Source: Fratercula arctica (lineage: Eukaryota > Chordata > Aves > Charadriiformes > Alcidae). From it: a stretch of DNA of 64,000 nt. The translations under genes were made by a program, and so were the position numbers. Under the pieces are notes generated by a model. The model made no database searches, had not been told where the DNA came from, and saw nothing but the letters and a program-made list of their open reading frames with translations. This document shows, piece by piece, positions 21,321 through 34,186 of this stretch. The stretch is taken from the NCBI GenBank assembly GCA_947846985.1, contig CANTUZ010000007.1, positions 28,958,355 through 29,022,354 on the forward strand, read 5' to 3'. Position 1 is the stretch's first letter; each line of letters opens with the position of its first letter.

Positions 21321-24300
21321 AAATTGTTTTTTGAAATAATTGTTGGGAAGACATTCTTACTTACGTTACAGGTAGCAAAAGAATATATATTGCTCAGCAT
21401 GTTTTTTTTAAATTATTAAAGCCTAGATCCCCTTTTGTAAACTGTTGGGTGCCATAAGCAGTGGAAAGTTTGCTTGACTTCCTCTGTGTGAACTTGAAGG
21501 GGAAAATCACCATCAAAAGGGATTTTCTGTAGGTTCAGGTAAGTGGAAAAAAAGCAGTATTCTGGAAAATGGTCCATCAGTCAGTTCTTCATATAAAGAC
21601 ATATGCATAGAAACTGAAAGAACAGGGAAGAAGGGTCTGTGTAAGAGTTTAGCTTCCTCCTGCCTTCTGTGCTGCCCTGGGAAGTAGGGGTGAAGGATGA
21701 TCTGCTTAATTCCACAGGAAGAAATCAGTCCAAAACCCCTATGAATGTTGATGATGTTCACAAATGAATTCATTGTTTTTAAACATACAGTTTTTTTCAG
21801 CTTTTCCTCACTGGTGATGCTATTATAGAAGTTTTTCTAATATATGCACTTAAGAAAATGAAACCTTTTTTTCACTTTATAAAAACTGAAATGAAGAGGA
21901 ATACACATTAGAGGAACAGAGCTACATCAAAGGCAGGTCTATTCTGAAATGCCTAGGTGAGTCTGGAGCACTGGTCTTGTCAACACTGATCTTAAATAAC
22001 ACAGTGCTTTTGAACAAAGTAATCTTCAGTTTAGAAGCAGAGAGAAAAACACATTGTAGTTAAAATCTCAATAACTAAACCCATAATTATTTGTAATTCA
22101 AAAGTTACTTCCCTTTTATTCAAACTTATCAAACTTTTTTTCCAAAGGGAAAATTGTAGTTGTCCTGAATCATCTATGACCAAATCATGGTGACAGAATT
22201 TGAAGATGAAGTGGCTCATTTTTATTTAAGATACTACTTTTTCTCCATTAGCTTTTCCAAAACTTTTTTCTTATTCCAAACCTGTTAATTTTACAATTTT
22301 CTTGGCAAGGAGTTCATTTCATACTGTCTGAAGAAAGCCGAAGGATGCAAGTCATTTATTTGCATTTGTTCCTAAAGCTGTTTTTTCATTCTTTCTCTCT
22401 TAGAGAGGGACTCCTTCAGACTGTGTCTCTGTGTAAACATTTCTCTGGTGGACAAAACAAATTGTGAAACTGCGTAGTTAAAATGAAGTGTAGTAAAACA
22501 GCACTTCTCCCAGTAATAACATAACGAAAGTAAGTAGCGGTGGATACTGTTGTTAGGGTAAATGGTGGGGAACAGGAATGACTACCACACGGTAGTGGCA
22601 AGGCAGGTTTGCCCCAGTGAACGGCAGTGCAATAGTGTGTCCTTCAATGCCCGGCAGCGGGGTTTAGGGCTGTTACTGTGTAGATGTCAGGATCAAATGC
22701 ACTGGCACCCCCTATTTGCTTTCTACCGCATTCGCCCTACAAAATATGTATTTTGTTTATATTCCTGTGTCATCCTAACTATTTCTTTTTCAGTTTTCTG
22801 TCTTATTTTTTCTGTGTTTTCTTTAGTTGTCTTTATCTTTTTTTGGTGCTAGCTGCAGTGCAGTTTTAACAATTTGCCTTTTTATTCCCTTTGGAACAGT
22901 TTGTCTTGCTGATCTTCCCTCGGCTTCCCTTTGTCAAAGATGACAGGCTTACCATCTTTAATTTTTTTTAATAATTAAAAGCTTTGAATATTTGGTTACC
23001 CTCTGCTGGACTGTCAGGATTTGTAGCTTTTAAAAAAAATAATAATTAGGTGCTCTGAGCTCTTCAAAGTATTCCAAAGGTTTCCTCTCTCTGGTGATAA
23101 AAGTAGTTCCTTGTGTTAGAAGGGAATCTATCTGTTCATCACCAGAAATGATATTTTGGTGTGCACATGTAGTTTCTAGGGGATATGTTTAATCCTTTAT
23201 ACATACTAACTGTAGCTTTTTTCACTTTACCTTGATTTTTACTTGTTTCCAGTGTTGTATATCATGGTTACTGAAAGATTGCCTCTTTTCATTTCATTGT
23301 CTTATATTATAAATTATCATTATTTATGTTTACTGTTCTCCTGTGTTTATTCAGTATTGCCTAGATGCTCTGGAAAAATGTTTTCTTTTGTTTTTAACCT
23401 TTCACTTTTTGTGTGTGTGTCTCTTGGCTAATCCTTAGCAAGCCTTTTTCTTGTGTCACCTTAGAATCAACTGTTCAATCTGTAATCACATTTCTGAATT
23501 TAAAAGAAGACACTTTTTTTTTTTTTTAATGCTGTTAAAGATTCTCCCCTTCAGTGCTTTTCTTCACAGTGTGATGTCCCATCACCAGTGCTTGACCCAT
23601 TTCTACTGCCTGTGGTGCAGTTCTCTTCAGCCTGTCAGCTACAAATGCAAAAGACCTTAAACTTGAAACAAGTCCTGCATCCCTGTCCTCTTCTGTTGTC
23701 AGATCAACTTTGGGACAGTCATATCGATGCCCTTGCTCGGACAGAGCCCCTTGGTTGGGTGATCAGCAAAAGTACCATGGACGTTCTCCTCTTCTGCTTC
23801 TCTGTTTTGGCTGAAAATGGCCAATGACCTCCCACATCACAGTGCCACCTGCAGCATTGTGAAGGGCTTCTGGGTGTTTCTGAGGACTCAGCACGGGTGA
23901 GTTGGCATTGCCTTACCAAAATCTGAACTTCATGGGCAACACAAAACCAGTAAGATGGGAATGCACTGGCTGGAAATGGCTTATAAACCACATCTGAGTT
24001 AAAGTTGTCAGTATTCCAGTCAATGGGGAAAGGGAATTGGGTAAAGGGATTAAGCAGAGAAGGAAGGAGATCAAAACCATCTGTTTGGTTTTGTTCATTA
24101 TTAGCTCACTTCATGTGTACTGTCTAGTTCAAGCAAGTATCTTATCCCATCCTACACTAGAGGGAAAAAGATAAAGCTCTTTGGATTATTGTGCAGTTTT
24201 TCCCAGAAGATTTCGATTATTTCAGCCCCGAAGTCTCTGATATGAATTAGATCAGAAGCCTCACATCCTAGTAGCTAGCATCATGCTGTATTGCAACTCT

Positions 24301-24959
24301 GAAGTTGGTCCTTTTCATGCTTTTTTATAATAATTGTTCCACCATACATAAAGTAATTAAATATTTGTTGATTTAGAGCTTTTAATCTGGGTTTCCCAAG
24401 ACTCAACTTGAGAGTCTTTACCAGCGAGACAGTTAGCATCTTTTCTCTCTGTGTCCCCCACTGAATTTTTAATTATTTATTAATCAAGAAACATTTACTT
24501 AGAATAACCAAGGAATTGGTGGTGAGAGTAATCACCTAGGAAATGGCAGTGGCAGCCTAATTGAGTTGCCCACTGAGAGAGAGACTTCAGTCCCTTTGTT
24601 TCCCAGGTGAGCTCAGAGTGATCTGAGGAATTTGCAGTGGGTGAAATCCTCCTTTTCCCCCTCTCTCCACATGCCCTTTCCTCTTCTATGCAATTGAAAA
24701 AGAGATTTTTGACACAATGTAGTACATAACATTTTTTTTGTTTGCTTCTCAAAAAAAAAATATTTATGGTGAATAGCTTGCTGAGAGGTAGAGAAGAATG
24801 AAAAACATTTATGTAGCAAATAAATCCCATAGCAAATAAGTAGTTTTGGAACACTGCATTTCATTTGCCTGTGGGGCATTAATGCCAATCCTAGAGGACA
24901 GAACAGAAAGAATAAAATTGAGTTAAATAAAACCAAAGTGTTTAGCCTTACAAACTCAC
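21321..24959. other. Non-coding DNA, no supported gene
   Basis: Includes T-rich frames encoding Phe/Leu-rich peptides near 22560-23660, which reflect base composition. A 9-bp inverted repeat (22975-22983 with 23025-23033) lies in AT-rich DNA. Nothing else is recognised. Confidence 0.5.
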
Positions 24960-25049
24960 CAGCAGCCATCAGTGCCAAGCATTAATTCCTTTCCTGCTGG
25001 CAGTAGGAAGGTGGGTGAGACAATACCGTCAGTTGCACAAATTAAGTCA
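24960..25049 (-). other. Exon-like unit, 90 bp, good splice sites on both sides
   Basis: On the minus strand a pyrimidine-rich tract ending in CTGCCACAG precedes 25049, and CTG|GTGAGT follows 24960. The 90 bp are open in only one frame (one leading base, 29 codons, two trailing bases), so it would preserve phase as a cassette exon. The other two frames stop within the first few bases. The peptide has no low-complexity bias and is not recognised. It is on the same strand as the exon-like units at 18082-18229 and 16265-16327, but its outgoing phase does not match the 18082 unit directly, so an extra exon would be needed. Confidence 0.2.
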
Positions 25050-26577
25050 CTGTGGCAGAAGTACAACACAAATAAATAGGAAAACCAATGCAAAGAAAAG
25101 CAGACTGTTGTTGCTGCATAAACCTTCTTCCAAGCTGGAGGCGCAGAAAAAGAAAATGTAATGACTTGGTGCATGTCATGTTGTAGCCTGACAAGCCCTT
25201 TCAGAATGGAAAAAAGAGTGTAAGATGCCAGGAGAGGTCTTGCTGCACATTGTCATAGAGAAAAGGGCCTTGTGGGTAGCAGAAGAATCCCCTTTTCAGC
25301 AGACTGAGAAATAGAACGTCAGCTGTGCTGAGCCCTGGAAAGGTAACTGAAACCCTAATCAGGATTAAGCTAAAAGAGAGGAAAGATATGTGATGAGAAC
25401 ACACAGGTTTTCTTACTCACTGTGACTTAACTACCATAATATTACAGGCCCAACTTCCAAGACCCCTTTTCACAAAGAAAAAAAAAATAAAAATCCATAT
25501 TTAATAAAAAGATCTAGAAGTTTCCTCTCATCCAACAACACAGAAGCTACTTTTTCTCTTCATCTATCAGATTATAAATTTATGGGGGGAAAAATATATT
25601 TTCAACGATTTTTTTTCTTTAATCAGCATATTTCTATACATTGAAGTTATCTGTCAAATTTGTTTTTTACAATAGTTTTAGCACTTTCCACACATGATCC
25701 TGTTTTGGTTTGGTTTTTTATTCCCAACTCAGCTGTTTTCAGAGAGTTTCACTATGGGGCTGCAAACAGAAGGTGGGAACAGAAATAATATCAAAGAAAG
25801 GGGATTGAGCATGTGGATCAACTGCAGTTCTTACAATAATTTAGAAATCCACTCTTATATGGTATTCATTACCTCTTCCATTGCTAAACTAATTTCATCT
25901 AGCTACACTGATTTGAAAGTAATGCATAAAATCCAGTACCCAAAGCAATCTGGTTACTTGTTAACTAAAAATGTACTTCAGGAGTCCAAATGAATGTTTC
26001 TTCTGTAGCCAGCACTCCAGACTGATGGGAGCACAGGGGACTGGGATGTTGTCACGTCCATTAGCTCGACATAGTACTTGGAGCAGAGAGAATGTACTGA
26101 GAGAATACTGATGTGCATATCCTCATTGGAAAACACCGATTTTAAGTTTTTTTAGTTAGTAAATGTCAAAAAAATTCATATGTCACAATGAAAAAGTAAC
26201 TGATGATACAGACAACAGATTTCTTTGGATGTGTGTATGCTGCCTTAATAGCTAAGGTTGCACATGGGCATTTGTGTGCTGTAATGCTTGATCCCTTGTG
26301 CTTTTGTCTCTGCTCTCCACATGAGCCATTTGCCCAGCTGGCTCTGAGCCACATGCGGTTGGCAAAACTCAAACTTTTCAACACGTCTCATCTCACACAC
26401 ATTTTGTCTCCCATCCAGAGCAAACTCTGGGCAACATGGGAGTGGTCACAGATCACCTTTACTGCACAAATCCCTACTACTAAGGGATGCTATGTTAAGG
26501 CCAGAGTAGGTAGGTGTGAGATCTGAGAACGTGAAGAAGATTGTCAGAGTGGCTCGGTTTGGAAGAAATGAGCCAGG
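25050..26577. other. Non-coding DNA, nothing recognised
   Basis: Plain AT-rich sequence with short A/T runs. Overlapping frames on both strands at 26166-26526 have no recognisable motif. Confidence 0.5.
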
Positions 26578-26892
26578 TCAGTGACTGCATCCGTACAGCT
26601 TCTGGGCCAGCAGTAATTTCACCTCAGTTTTTTTCCACTTAGTGTGTAAAAGTTTCTGCAGTTGATGATCGGGTTGTCTCATTCCTAACTTGTGCTGAAC
26701 TTGAACAAGGGGGCTGTCAAACATTTTGATTTCTGGTGTGAGCTCAAACTGTGAGCCAAAGTAAGGGTACAGATATCCCCTTTTGTCTTGACTGAATTTA
26801 TACTGTAACAATGCTTGCTGTGAGGTGCTGGAGGTGATCACGCTTTTTTGAATATGATTAAGTATATCATCTTGTTTCTGCTTCACTGTCAT
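26578..26892 (-). other. Unrecognised 104-codon frame with protein-like composition
   Basis: ATG at 26892-26890, TGA at 26580-26578. The product is rich in Lys, Gln, His and Ser, with evenly spread hydrophobic residues, no Phe/Leu-rich run and no low-complexity segment, unlike most chance frames here, which translate T-rich DNA. A possible acceptor (CTTTTTCAG) lies about 65 bases upstream on the minus strand. No poly(A) signal was seen shortly downstream. I do not recognise a family, signal peptide or membrane segment. It could be a lineage-specific exon, a retrocopy remnant or chance. Confidence 0.15.
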
Positions 26893-27755
26893 CTCTGAAG
26901 ACCCTATCTACTCAGCACACAGCCCCAAAGTCTAAGAGGTCAGAAGGTCTTCCTAGCTGAAAAAGGTCATTATTTTATAATGCCAGTTGGTAGCTGACAT
27001 CCAAAGTTTATATTTATAGCCATGCTTTCTTATAAAGTGTTCCTGTCCTACAGGTCTAGTTGAAGACAATAAAAGCTCTGGCTTTGAGGATTCCATATAT
27101 TAACAAATTAAATTGTTCGGGTCATTAATTTTACTGTCAGGCAGGCAAATAATTTTTCTAGGAGTTCAGAAGATTTAATTCTTATACACTTAACAGTTGG
27201 TTCTGGAGAATATTTTTCAACCCATCCCCAAGAAATGGATGTTGATATCACCCTAAATGCAGCAAGAATCTAAGTTCCAAAATAAGACAAAGGCACCGAA
27301 GTGTATTTTTTAATTTGGGACCTAATGCTCCAGGAATTCCCAAATAAATATGAGTGAATTATGGAGTTTCATCTCTCAATGAACTTTTGAGAATACTGTA
27401 GGCTTAGGCTTGCAATTCAATGGTTTCATCATGGCTACATTTGCTTTTAAACTCAGTTTATAGATAACTGTGAAAGAGACATGGCTGTTGCAGAGGCTGA
27501 TGAACACAAGTGACTTGCACGAGCTGCGTAGGGGGCTTTGAGAAGTAGTAAAAAGAAAATGGGGAGGAGGGAGCCCACCGTGGGAATGAGTATCACAAGT
27601 GGGAATGTGATACCTTTTGATATCGCATATTAGAATATGTGATTTGAATCCTGTAAGAATTTCTGGGATACCACTATAGTATTGTAATCTTATCAAGTTG
27701 ACATATTCTGCACATAAGCTTTTTTTAATTTTTCTTTTTTTTTTTTTCCCCCCAG
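26893..27755. other. Non-coding DNA, nothing recognised
   Basis: No repeat or RNA gene is recognised. A 106-codon minus-strand frame (27376-27696) has chance-like composition. Confidence 0.5.
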
Positions 27756-27844
27756 AAAGGAACCATTTTAAGAATTTCCTTCAGTACTTTCAATCAGCTA
27801 CCTGTTTATGCAACATGTTCTTTAACCACTATTATCTTGGGCAG
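27756..27844 (+). other. Exon-like unit behind a long polypyrimidine tract
   Basis: A run of about 30 pyrimidines ending in CCCCCCAG immediately precedes 27756, one of the strongest 3' splice-site shapes in the window. CAG|GTGTTT follows 27844, a moderate 5' site. The 89 bp are open in one frame, rich in Phe, Asn, Tyr and Cys, and not recognised. Because polypyrimidine runs also arise as simple sequence, the acceptor may be fortuitous. Confidence 0.15.
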
Positions 27845-29808
27845 GTGTTTGCCAGTCCAAATCCTTTGACAGCAAATATTCTAATGGATGCTTTGTTTGA
27901 ATTTGTAATAATTTTTTAAAATTCACTATGTTTGTTTGACTGTCTTGTCATCAAAGGTATTAATGGAGTTGATTTAACCATAATTTTCCTCATTTAAGGA
28001 AGAATCCTTTTTTAACTTGTCATACTGCAAACAAGTAAATAAGCATTTAATTTGTAAGCTGCCTATTTTCATCGTTTCTCTCATTTGAAGGAGAAGATTT
28101 ATTAGCTTCTCTAATGTATAACTGGATAGAAAGAACATGTTTAACAATACTCAGTGATGACAAAAATACGTTCTCACTTGACCGCATGTATTTAAAGTTA
28201 CTTGGAGTATAAACCTAAACAATTGGTATTTATTTATGAGAACTGAAACTTAAGTCTACTCAAAGTGCCTTTTATTAGGTACTGATATTCAAAGTTTACA
28301 TTGGTCATTAGTGATGCGTGGACAAAAGAGGGACTTCATCAAATGAGCAGAGAAGGAAAATTCTATAAATCAAATATTTATATGTAAGTATAAGTATTCC
28401 TTCATATGTATTATAAGGCCATTTAGAATTCAGAAATTAAGAAATAATTTTGAGCAATGAATTATTCATATTATACCAGCATACAGAAAATAAGGATATA
28501 AGATTCACTTTATAACTTTTTTAATAATTTTTCATAACTGTCACAACAAATTTCAGGGAAAGCATCCAAGTGTTTTAGTATATGTTTAAATTAAATAATG
28601 GAATATATTAACATAGACGTGTATATAAAATCAATAATTATGATATGCTGGTAAGAAAGTTACCATCTTTCTGTTAATAGAAAATAATGACAAATTTCAA
28701 CAGCAAGCAAATCTGTAATAATAATAATTCAATTAAGCTGGTTCTTAGCTTAATCTTTCCCTTAATAAATGCTTCTGGGTTAGTAATTGCCAATTAGAAA
28801 ATTAATTAAAAAGCATTGTCTGATATCGAAATAGTCATGATAATACTGCAGAAAAAAAAAAAGGCATGAGAATATATTCTCAGTGCTACATTTCACTTTT
28901 ACATATTAAAAAAAAAAATGGTTTCTAAGAAGCTACAAAAGGCTCTTGAATACAAGGTTAAAATTTGTACTAATATACTGGAACAAAAAAAGAGGCATTC
29001 CTTGCCAGTATGTGACAGCTCCATGAACAAATTTGTGAAGAATACAGATAGAACGACTGGGTTTTCCTTCCTGTCACAATAGTTTTGCAATAAGCTCTGC
29101 CAAGAATCTTGTTTGTTAAATATGAATTAGAAGTCCGGGCTTCTGATCAACATTTTTGTTGATAATTAGTAAATTTAAAGCCTGCAGGAAGTGAGTGGGT
29201 TTGGGTTTTTTTTTCCTATCACGATATTATTTATTTTGGCAAATTACTGTTCCAGATTTTAAGTTACATCACTGGAGTATGGTGGTACATCAGTCCCATG
29301 TGAGAATAGCAAGGATTTACTTTCTAAATAGAGAAGGAGAAAAAAAAAAGAAAAAAAAAAAAGTATTGTGAACAGATTTCTTAGAAATATTTCCTAACCA
29401 CAGGGGAAAAGCAACCTCTGAACAAGCTGCCCCACTATTATCCAAGAGATGCAGGTACCCCACAGTGGGTTGTCACAACCAATTTTTACAGCTGTTTCAT
29501 CTCCAAAATTCTTCATCTTTATATCACATTCATGGTAAATTTGAGGTTCATTCAAACAAGTCTAGATGTGGACTCATTTTTGGAGTGGTCCTGCTTTAAT
29601 TTGTGGGCAGGGTGAAAGGGGGCATACTCTGATTCTAGAGAAGCAAAGGGAATGAATTAATGTTGGGATTACCAAGACTGCATGAATGTGTTGGAGGGTG
29701 AGGTATGTGAATGGCTGCTGAATTTTTGTGGTTTTCTACTCTTTCTTAAGAAAAAGGAGAAAGAATTTGTGCAACTAGCGTATTCTTATTTCTTTGAAGA
29801 GGAATAGA
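27845..29808. other. Very AT-rich non-coding DNA
   Basis: Contains many TAAT/ATTA words (notably 28680-28850) and A-runs at 28850-28862, 28909-28917 and 29340-29363. The 28680-28850 part has the texture of a conserved non-coding element but I cannot confirm it. Confidence 0.45.
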
Positions 29809-29827
29809 GTGTGTGTGTGTGTGTGTG
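29809..29827. repeat. (GT)n microsatellite
   Basis: About nine uninterrupted GT units, 19 bp. Confidence 0.9.
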
Positions 29828-32800
29828 CCTGAAATCTGGACAATCGAGCAGTATTCCAGAGTTTTCAATCAGCATGAAGCAATCCGTAATTAGCCTTCTG
29901 CAGTTATTGCTGTGAACTTCCTTGAATTTTAGCTTAGTAATCATAAAAACTTGATGTTTAGAATTTGCTTGCCAGCCTCATTTTAAATGTCTTCCTTTGC
30001 TATTTATTTATATTACAAATATATATAAATGGGTATCACATGGCATTTCATGTGAAAATAAATTTCACTTTGTGTGGTCGGGTGGTAAGGTTGCAGGTTT
30101 TAGCAGAATTGTCTGAAACAATATTCCCAGGTAGCTGCAAGAACCGCAGTTCCCAAGAATCTGAAATAATAAATGGCAGTCTGTCTTTCCCAAGGGCATT
30201 TTAGGAATATTTAGCATGTGAACACATATGAAAACTACAGTGGGCTGAAAAGAGTGCTGAATTGTACTCGGCATTATTGAAACTGAAAGGCGGTGAAGAG
30301 GTGTAGAAATGAATGGGTTCCTAGAGGTTTCTTTATAGATTATGGGGGGAGGATGTGTTATAATAAAAGGTAATAAGAGCTTTCCTGCCTCCGATAGACT
30401 CTACCTTCAACTAACCTACAGCTATCAGGAGTCAGTAATCCATGTTGGATAAAGAGACTTTGAGGAGCAATTTTATTCTATTGGAATGCACCAGCTTGCA
30501 CAATGGATTTGTTCGCTTTTTGCAGGCGGCCTTCCTGAGAGACAATATTTCTGAAGCTCCGCAAAGCACTTTTTCTGGTTTCATTCTGCAGTTCTTTAAT
30601 TGGATGAATGGGCTGCAGGGGCCTAGAAGTTGGACTGAGTAAAATTCACATTCTTTGAAAAACCAGCCAAACAAAACATGTCAAGCAGTTTCACATGGCG
30701 CTGGGATAAAATGCACATAAAAGGAAAGCCTATTTAAAGAACAGCGCATTAATGTTTTAGTGGTGTTCACTTCAGGCCAGTACGTTTTACATGAGTCTTT
30801 TTCCCTTATGGGAAAGTAATATGCTCCAAGTTGGGTAAGTGCAGATCCTTTTCATAAGAGGCTGAAGGAACAGGCATTGGGAAGGCAACAGCAGTGGTGT
30901 ACTGAACGCAGAATTGGGATATAGGGCCATAAGGCTAATTAACATCATGTACTCCCATTGTGTTCCCTTAGGGGGAATCATGGCTTTAAATTATAAGTAT
31001 GTAGATCAAGACATTCTTAATCTAGGCAAGTGGTGAAGCAAAACATTACTCACTGAACAACAGAAGGAATACAAAATTGACTATGGGTAGTATATTTCAA
31101 ATAAAGTGCAGTGTCCTTTTTCTCCTTTTCGTTGTGTTTAGTAACACTGATTTATTCACTGAATAGAAGATGGAAGATGTACTATTTTAGACTTGGAGTA
31201 CAGGATTTGTTTTATTGCACTATATAAAGAATTTTGACTCCTGATGGTTTCATCCTTAGGAGTATTTTTCCTTTGGTGCAGTCTCAATAATAGCAATGAC
31301 AGGAATAGTCATACAGAGTCTTTTTGAAGGGTCAGTAGAAATGAGTCCTTCAAGAAGCATTGATTTGCAAGTTTTCCCCTCACATATATTAGATGCTCCA
31401 GAATATCCCTTATGAGATGCTACTGTGGCAGACTCAATATTGCAGCCAGTATGTCCTGCTACTTCTGGGAGTTCCTACTTTTCAGGTACTAGGTAGAAAA
31501 ATACTTGCAGAGACATGGTATCTTCTCTTTCCTCATCTCTTATCTCTCAGTTGGCACCCAGAACATTTCAAGAGAGTCAAGTTTAACCACTGACCTAGGA
31601 TAAAGTTTTTCTGTAACCCATTAGACCCGTTATCCTTTTATTAAAGTCTTTCCTGGAGAACTTTTGCTCAATGTAAAGAAATAAATCATGACTCTGGATG
31701 TATACATGCATGTGTTCAAGTGGTGTACCATCGTCTTCAGAGTTGACAATAGAAAAATATTTATACATGGATTTCGTGATGGAACTTGTTATGGACAGCA
31801 GTATTTGCAACTTTTGCTGGCCGCTAATGTCATCCTCGTAACTAAATGTAGTTGTGCATCATCTGTGAAGAATTCTATTCATTGACAGAATCTATTCAAA
31901 CAGGATTGAAAAGTCACAAGTGAGATGGGGAACCACTCCTTCAGGAGCGCTAGTGAGTGAGCTGGGAGAACTTGCAAAAAGGGAAGGAGAAGGTGCATTT
32001 TCTGGGGAGATGTGGGAGATCCATTCTGGGAGAAGGGGAGACTGCAAGTGTAGCAAGCAGCTTCAGGGTGAATCTGGGAATCAGACTGGGAATAGAAATA
32101 AGAGATAGGGCAGGGAATACATCGTTCTTTTAAGGGTAAAATATTTGAAAGCTGCCCAGGTAAAATAGTCATTTGCATGGGAAAGGGACTTAGTAGATGA
32201 ATCGGTACCAAGTGCTGATCTGTGCTGGTGTGATGAGGAGATGAGAATACGTTGCTATTTGGATTGTTCACAGTCTTTATGGCTTTGTAGGACAGCTTTG
32301 CCTTGAAAAACTTTTTGTCCTATATTTGAATTAGGCAGAATCTGTGTACCTCTAGTAGAGCTGAATTTTGTGACATATCTAGAAATAGCAACAATTGTAG
32401 GTCTGAGTCTAATGATTCTGAGCTGTGGTTGAAACATCAAGTGTAGTGCAGATCACAGTTTAAAACACCTGACAGTTTTTGATTTGTCTTCTGTCACTGA
32501 AGGAGAGATGAAGTTAAATCGTCTGTAGTAAAAAGCGATTGAACAAATCATTTTTAAAAAAGAACAAGAAGAATGTATTTCTTTTTCTGCTTGGTTACTA
32601 ACAGTAGCTTTTGGGTATTTTCAGAATTCCATGTTTCATAACAAAAAAGTAGCACTATCTATTTAGTTTCCATATATATATGTGTGTGTGCCTGTATACA
32701 TTTCTGGCTTATGTGTGACCACATGCACACATTCAAGGTGTAAGTAACCTCAGCTCACCACTTCTACAGAGTATGCAAAATATTTTCAACTTTTCCTTCA

Positions 32801-34162
32801 TTTTCCCATTCTTTCAGAAGACTGAAAATAGAAAACTGCCATTTTTTGAAGTAATGGATAAATACACATGAGAACAAAAATTATTGCATCTCTCGATTCT
32901 TTACTGTATAGCAGCTCTTATAATATGTGTAAAACAGTATGTTTAGGGTTTGTAACAGTATTATCCTTTGCATTCAAGATCACATATGATCTGTTTCAGC
33001 CACAGAAAGTGTATGGTTTGGAGATCATTTCTCAGTGCTTATAAACAAAGCGTATAAGACAGAGACCAATTAAAACTCATGTGTGTTTTATTGAGTGATG
33101 GGGATTTTTAGATTATATTTGACTGAAGGCTGAATACTTGCTTCTTGGGTGTCTGCTTGCTTTTAGCTTTTTTTCTGAAACAAACAGTTGCATGGAGGTT
33201 TTTTTATCTGTTTGTTAGGCTGGAGGTTTTGGTCATTCCTACGACCGCCCTTTCCTTTCCCCTTCTTTTTCTATGCAGGATGTAATACTTGTTCTCTGAA
33301 TCATGCTGGGACATATTTTGGGAATTCATGGGATTATCACCAGGGCTACTGCTATCAGGCAGAACACATGCACATTTTATTATCTCATCCAACAGGTTTT
33401 CATTTTCTATGCACATTGAGTCAGCATAGAGGGGGAAACATGCTGCCATTACTACTGGCAGAATTCGATAAATATTATAATGGTCTTTTCATTGCTGCAG
33501 AAGCTCATTGTGTCATGATAATTCAAAATCTAAAAATTTCTTATCGTCCTTACTTCCTGTCTCTTCCTTTCTCTCGTCTGCCCTTTGAAAATGGACTGTA
33601 TCCTGACCCTGAACAGCCTAAAAGATGGTACGTATTACTGGGCTATGAATTGATTCGATTAGTCAAATAAATTTGTGGATCCTCTGATATGTAAACTTGC
33701 AGCTGCAACCAGCATCCCCTTTTGCGAACTCTGATCTCTGACGGTCAGTTTGGAAGATAAGACAGGCACATTAAGTGAAAACACCTGTTAAAGAAACTAG
33801 TTACGTTAGTTTTCTAATACCTTGAAGAACGTCAATCTGGTAGTTTAATAATCTGCTTGGATTGAATTATAATTCGTTGCATATATACAGACTGCATAGG
33901 GTGTGGATCTCTATTTTGAGTTGACTAGCACAGTAAAATCTGGTGGAGTTTGTGAGAAAAATACAAGAGTTGAGACAAGGTTAGCTCATCCCAGAAACTG
34001 TATCCACATGAGGTTGACTGTAGGACAGTCTGTGTGGGTGTCTGCTTCTCCCCTGGACACACAGCATGACCCCAGACTGCTGCTCTGTACCAGCAGGCAT
34101 CGGCAACTCACATCATCTTCTCTTCACTTTGGCTTTTCCCTGTTCTCCCCCTCCCCAGCAGG
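29828..34162. other. Non-coding DNA, no supported gene
   Basis: Frames of 130 codons (31879-32271 minus) and 160 codons (33188-33670 plus) are the longest here. Neither has a recognisable motif. The latter contains a good 3' splice-site shape (polypyrimidine then CTATGCAG at 33279) but no partner donor was found. A mixed TA/TG run lies near 32673-32691. Confidence 0.45.
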
Positions 34163-34186
34163 AAAAAAAATAAAATAAAATAAAAT
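34163..34186. repeat. A-rich (TAAAA)n simple repeat
   Basis: Eight A followed by three TAAAA units and a T. Confidence 0.85.

Noticed and set aside
22975..23033. Inverted repeat with 9-bp arms around a 41-base loop
   Set aside because: Arms are short and AT-rich; expected by chance in this composition.
33188..33670. 160-codon plus-strand frame, one of the two longest frames of the window
   Set aside because: No recognised motif; the start translates T-rich DNA into a Phe/Leu/Pro-rich run, and no promoter or matching donor is seen. A good acceptor shape at 33279 lies inside it without a partner.
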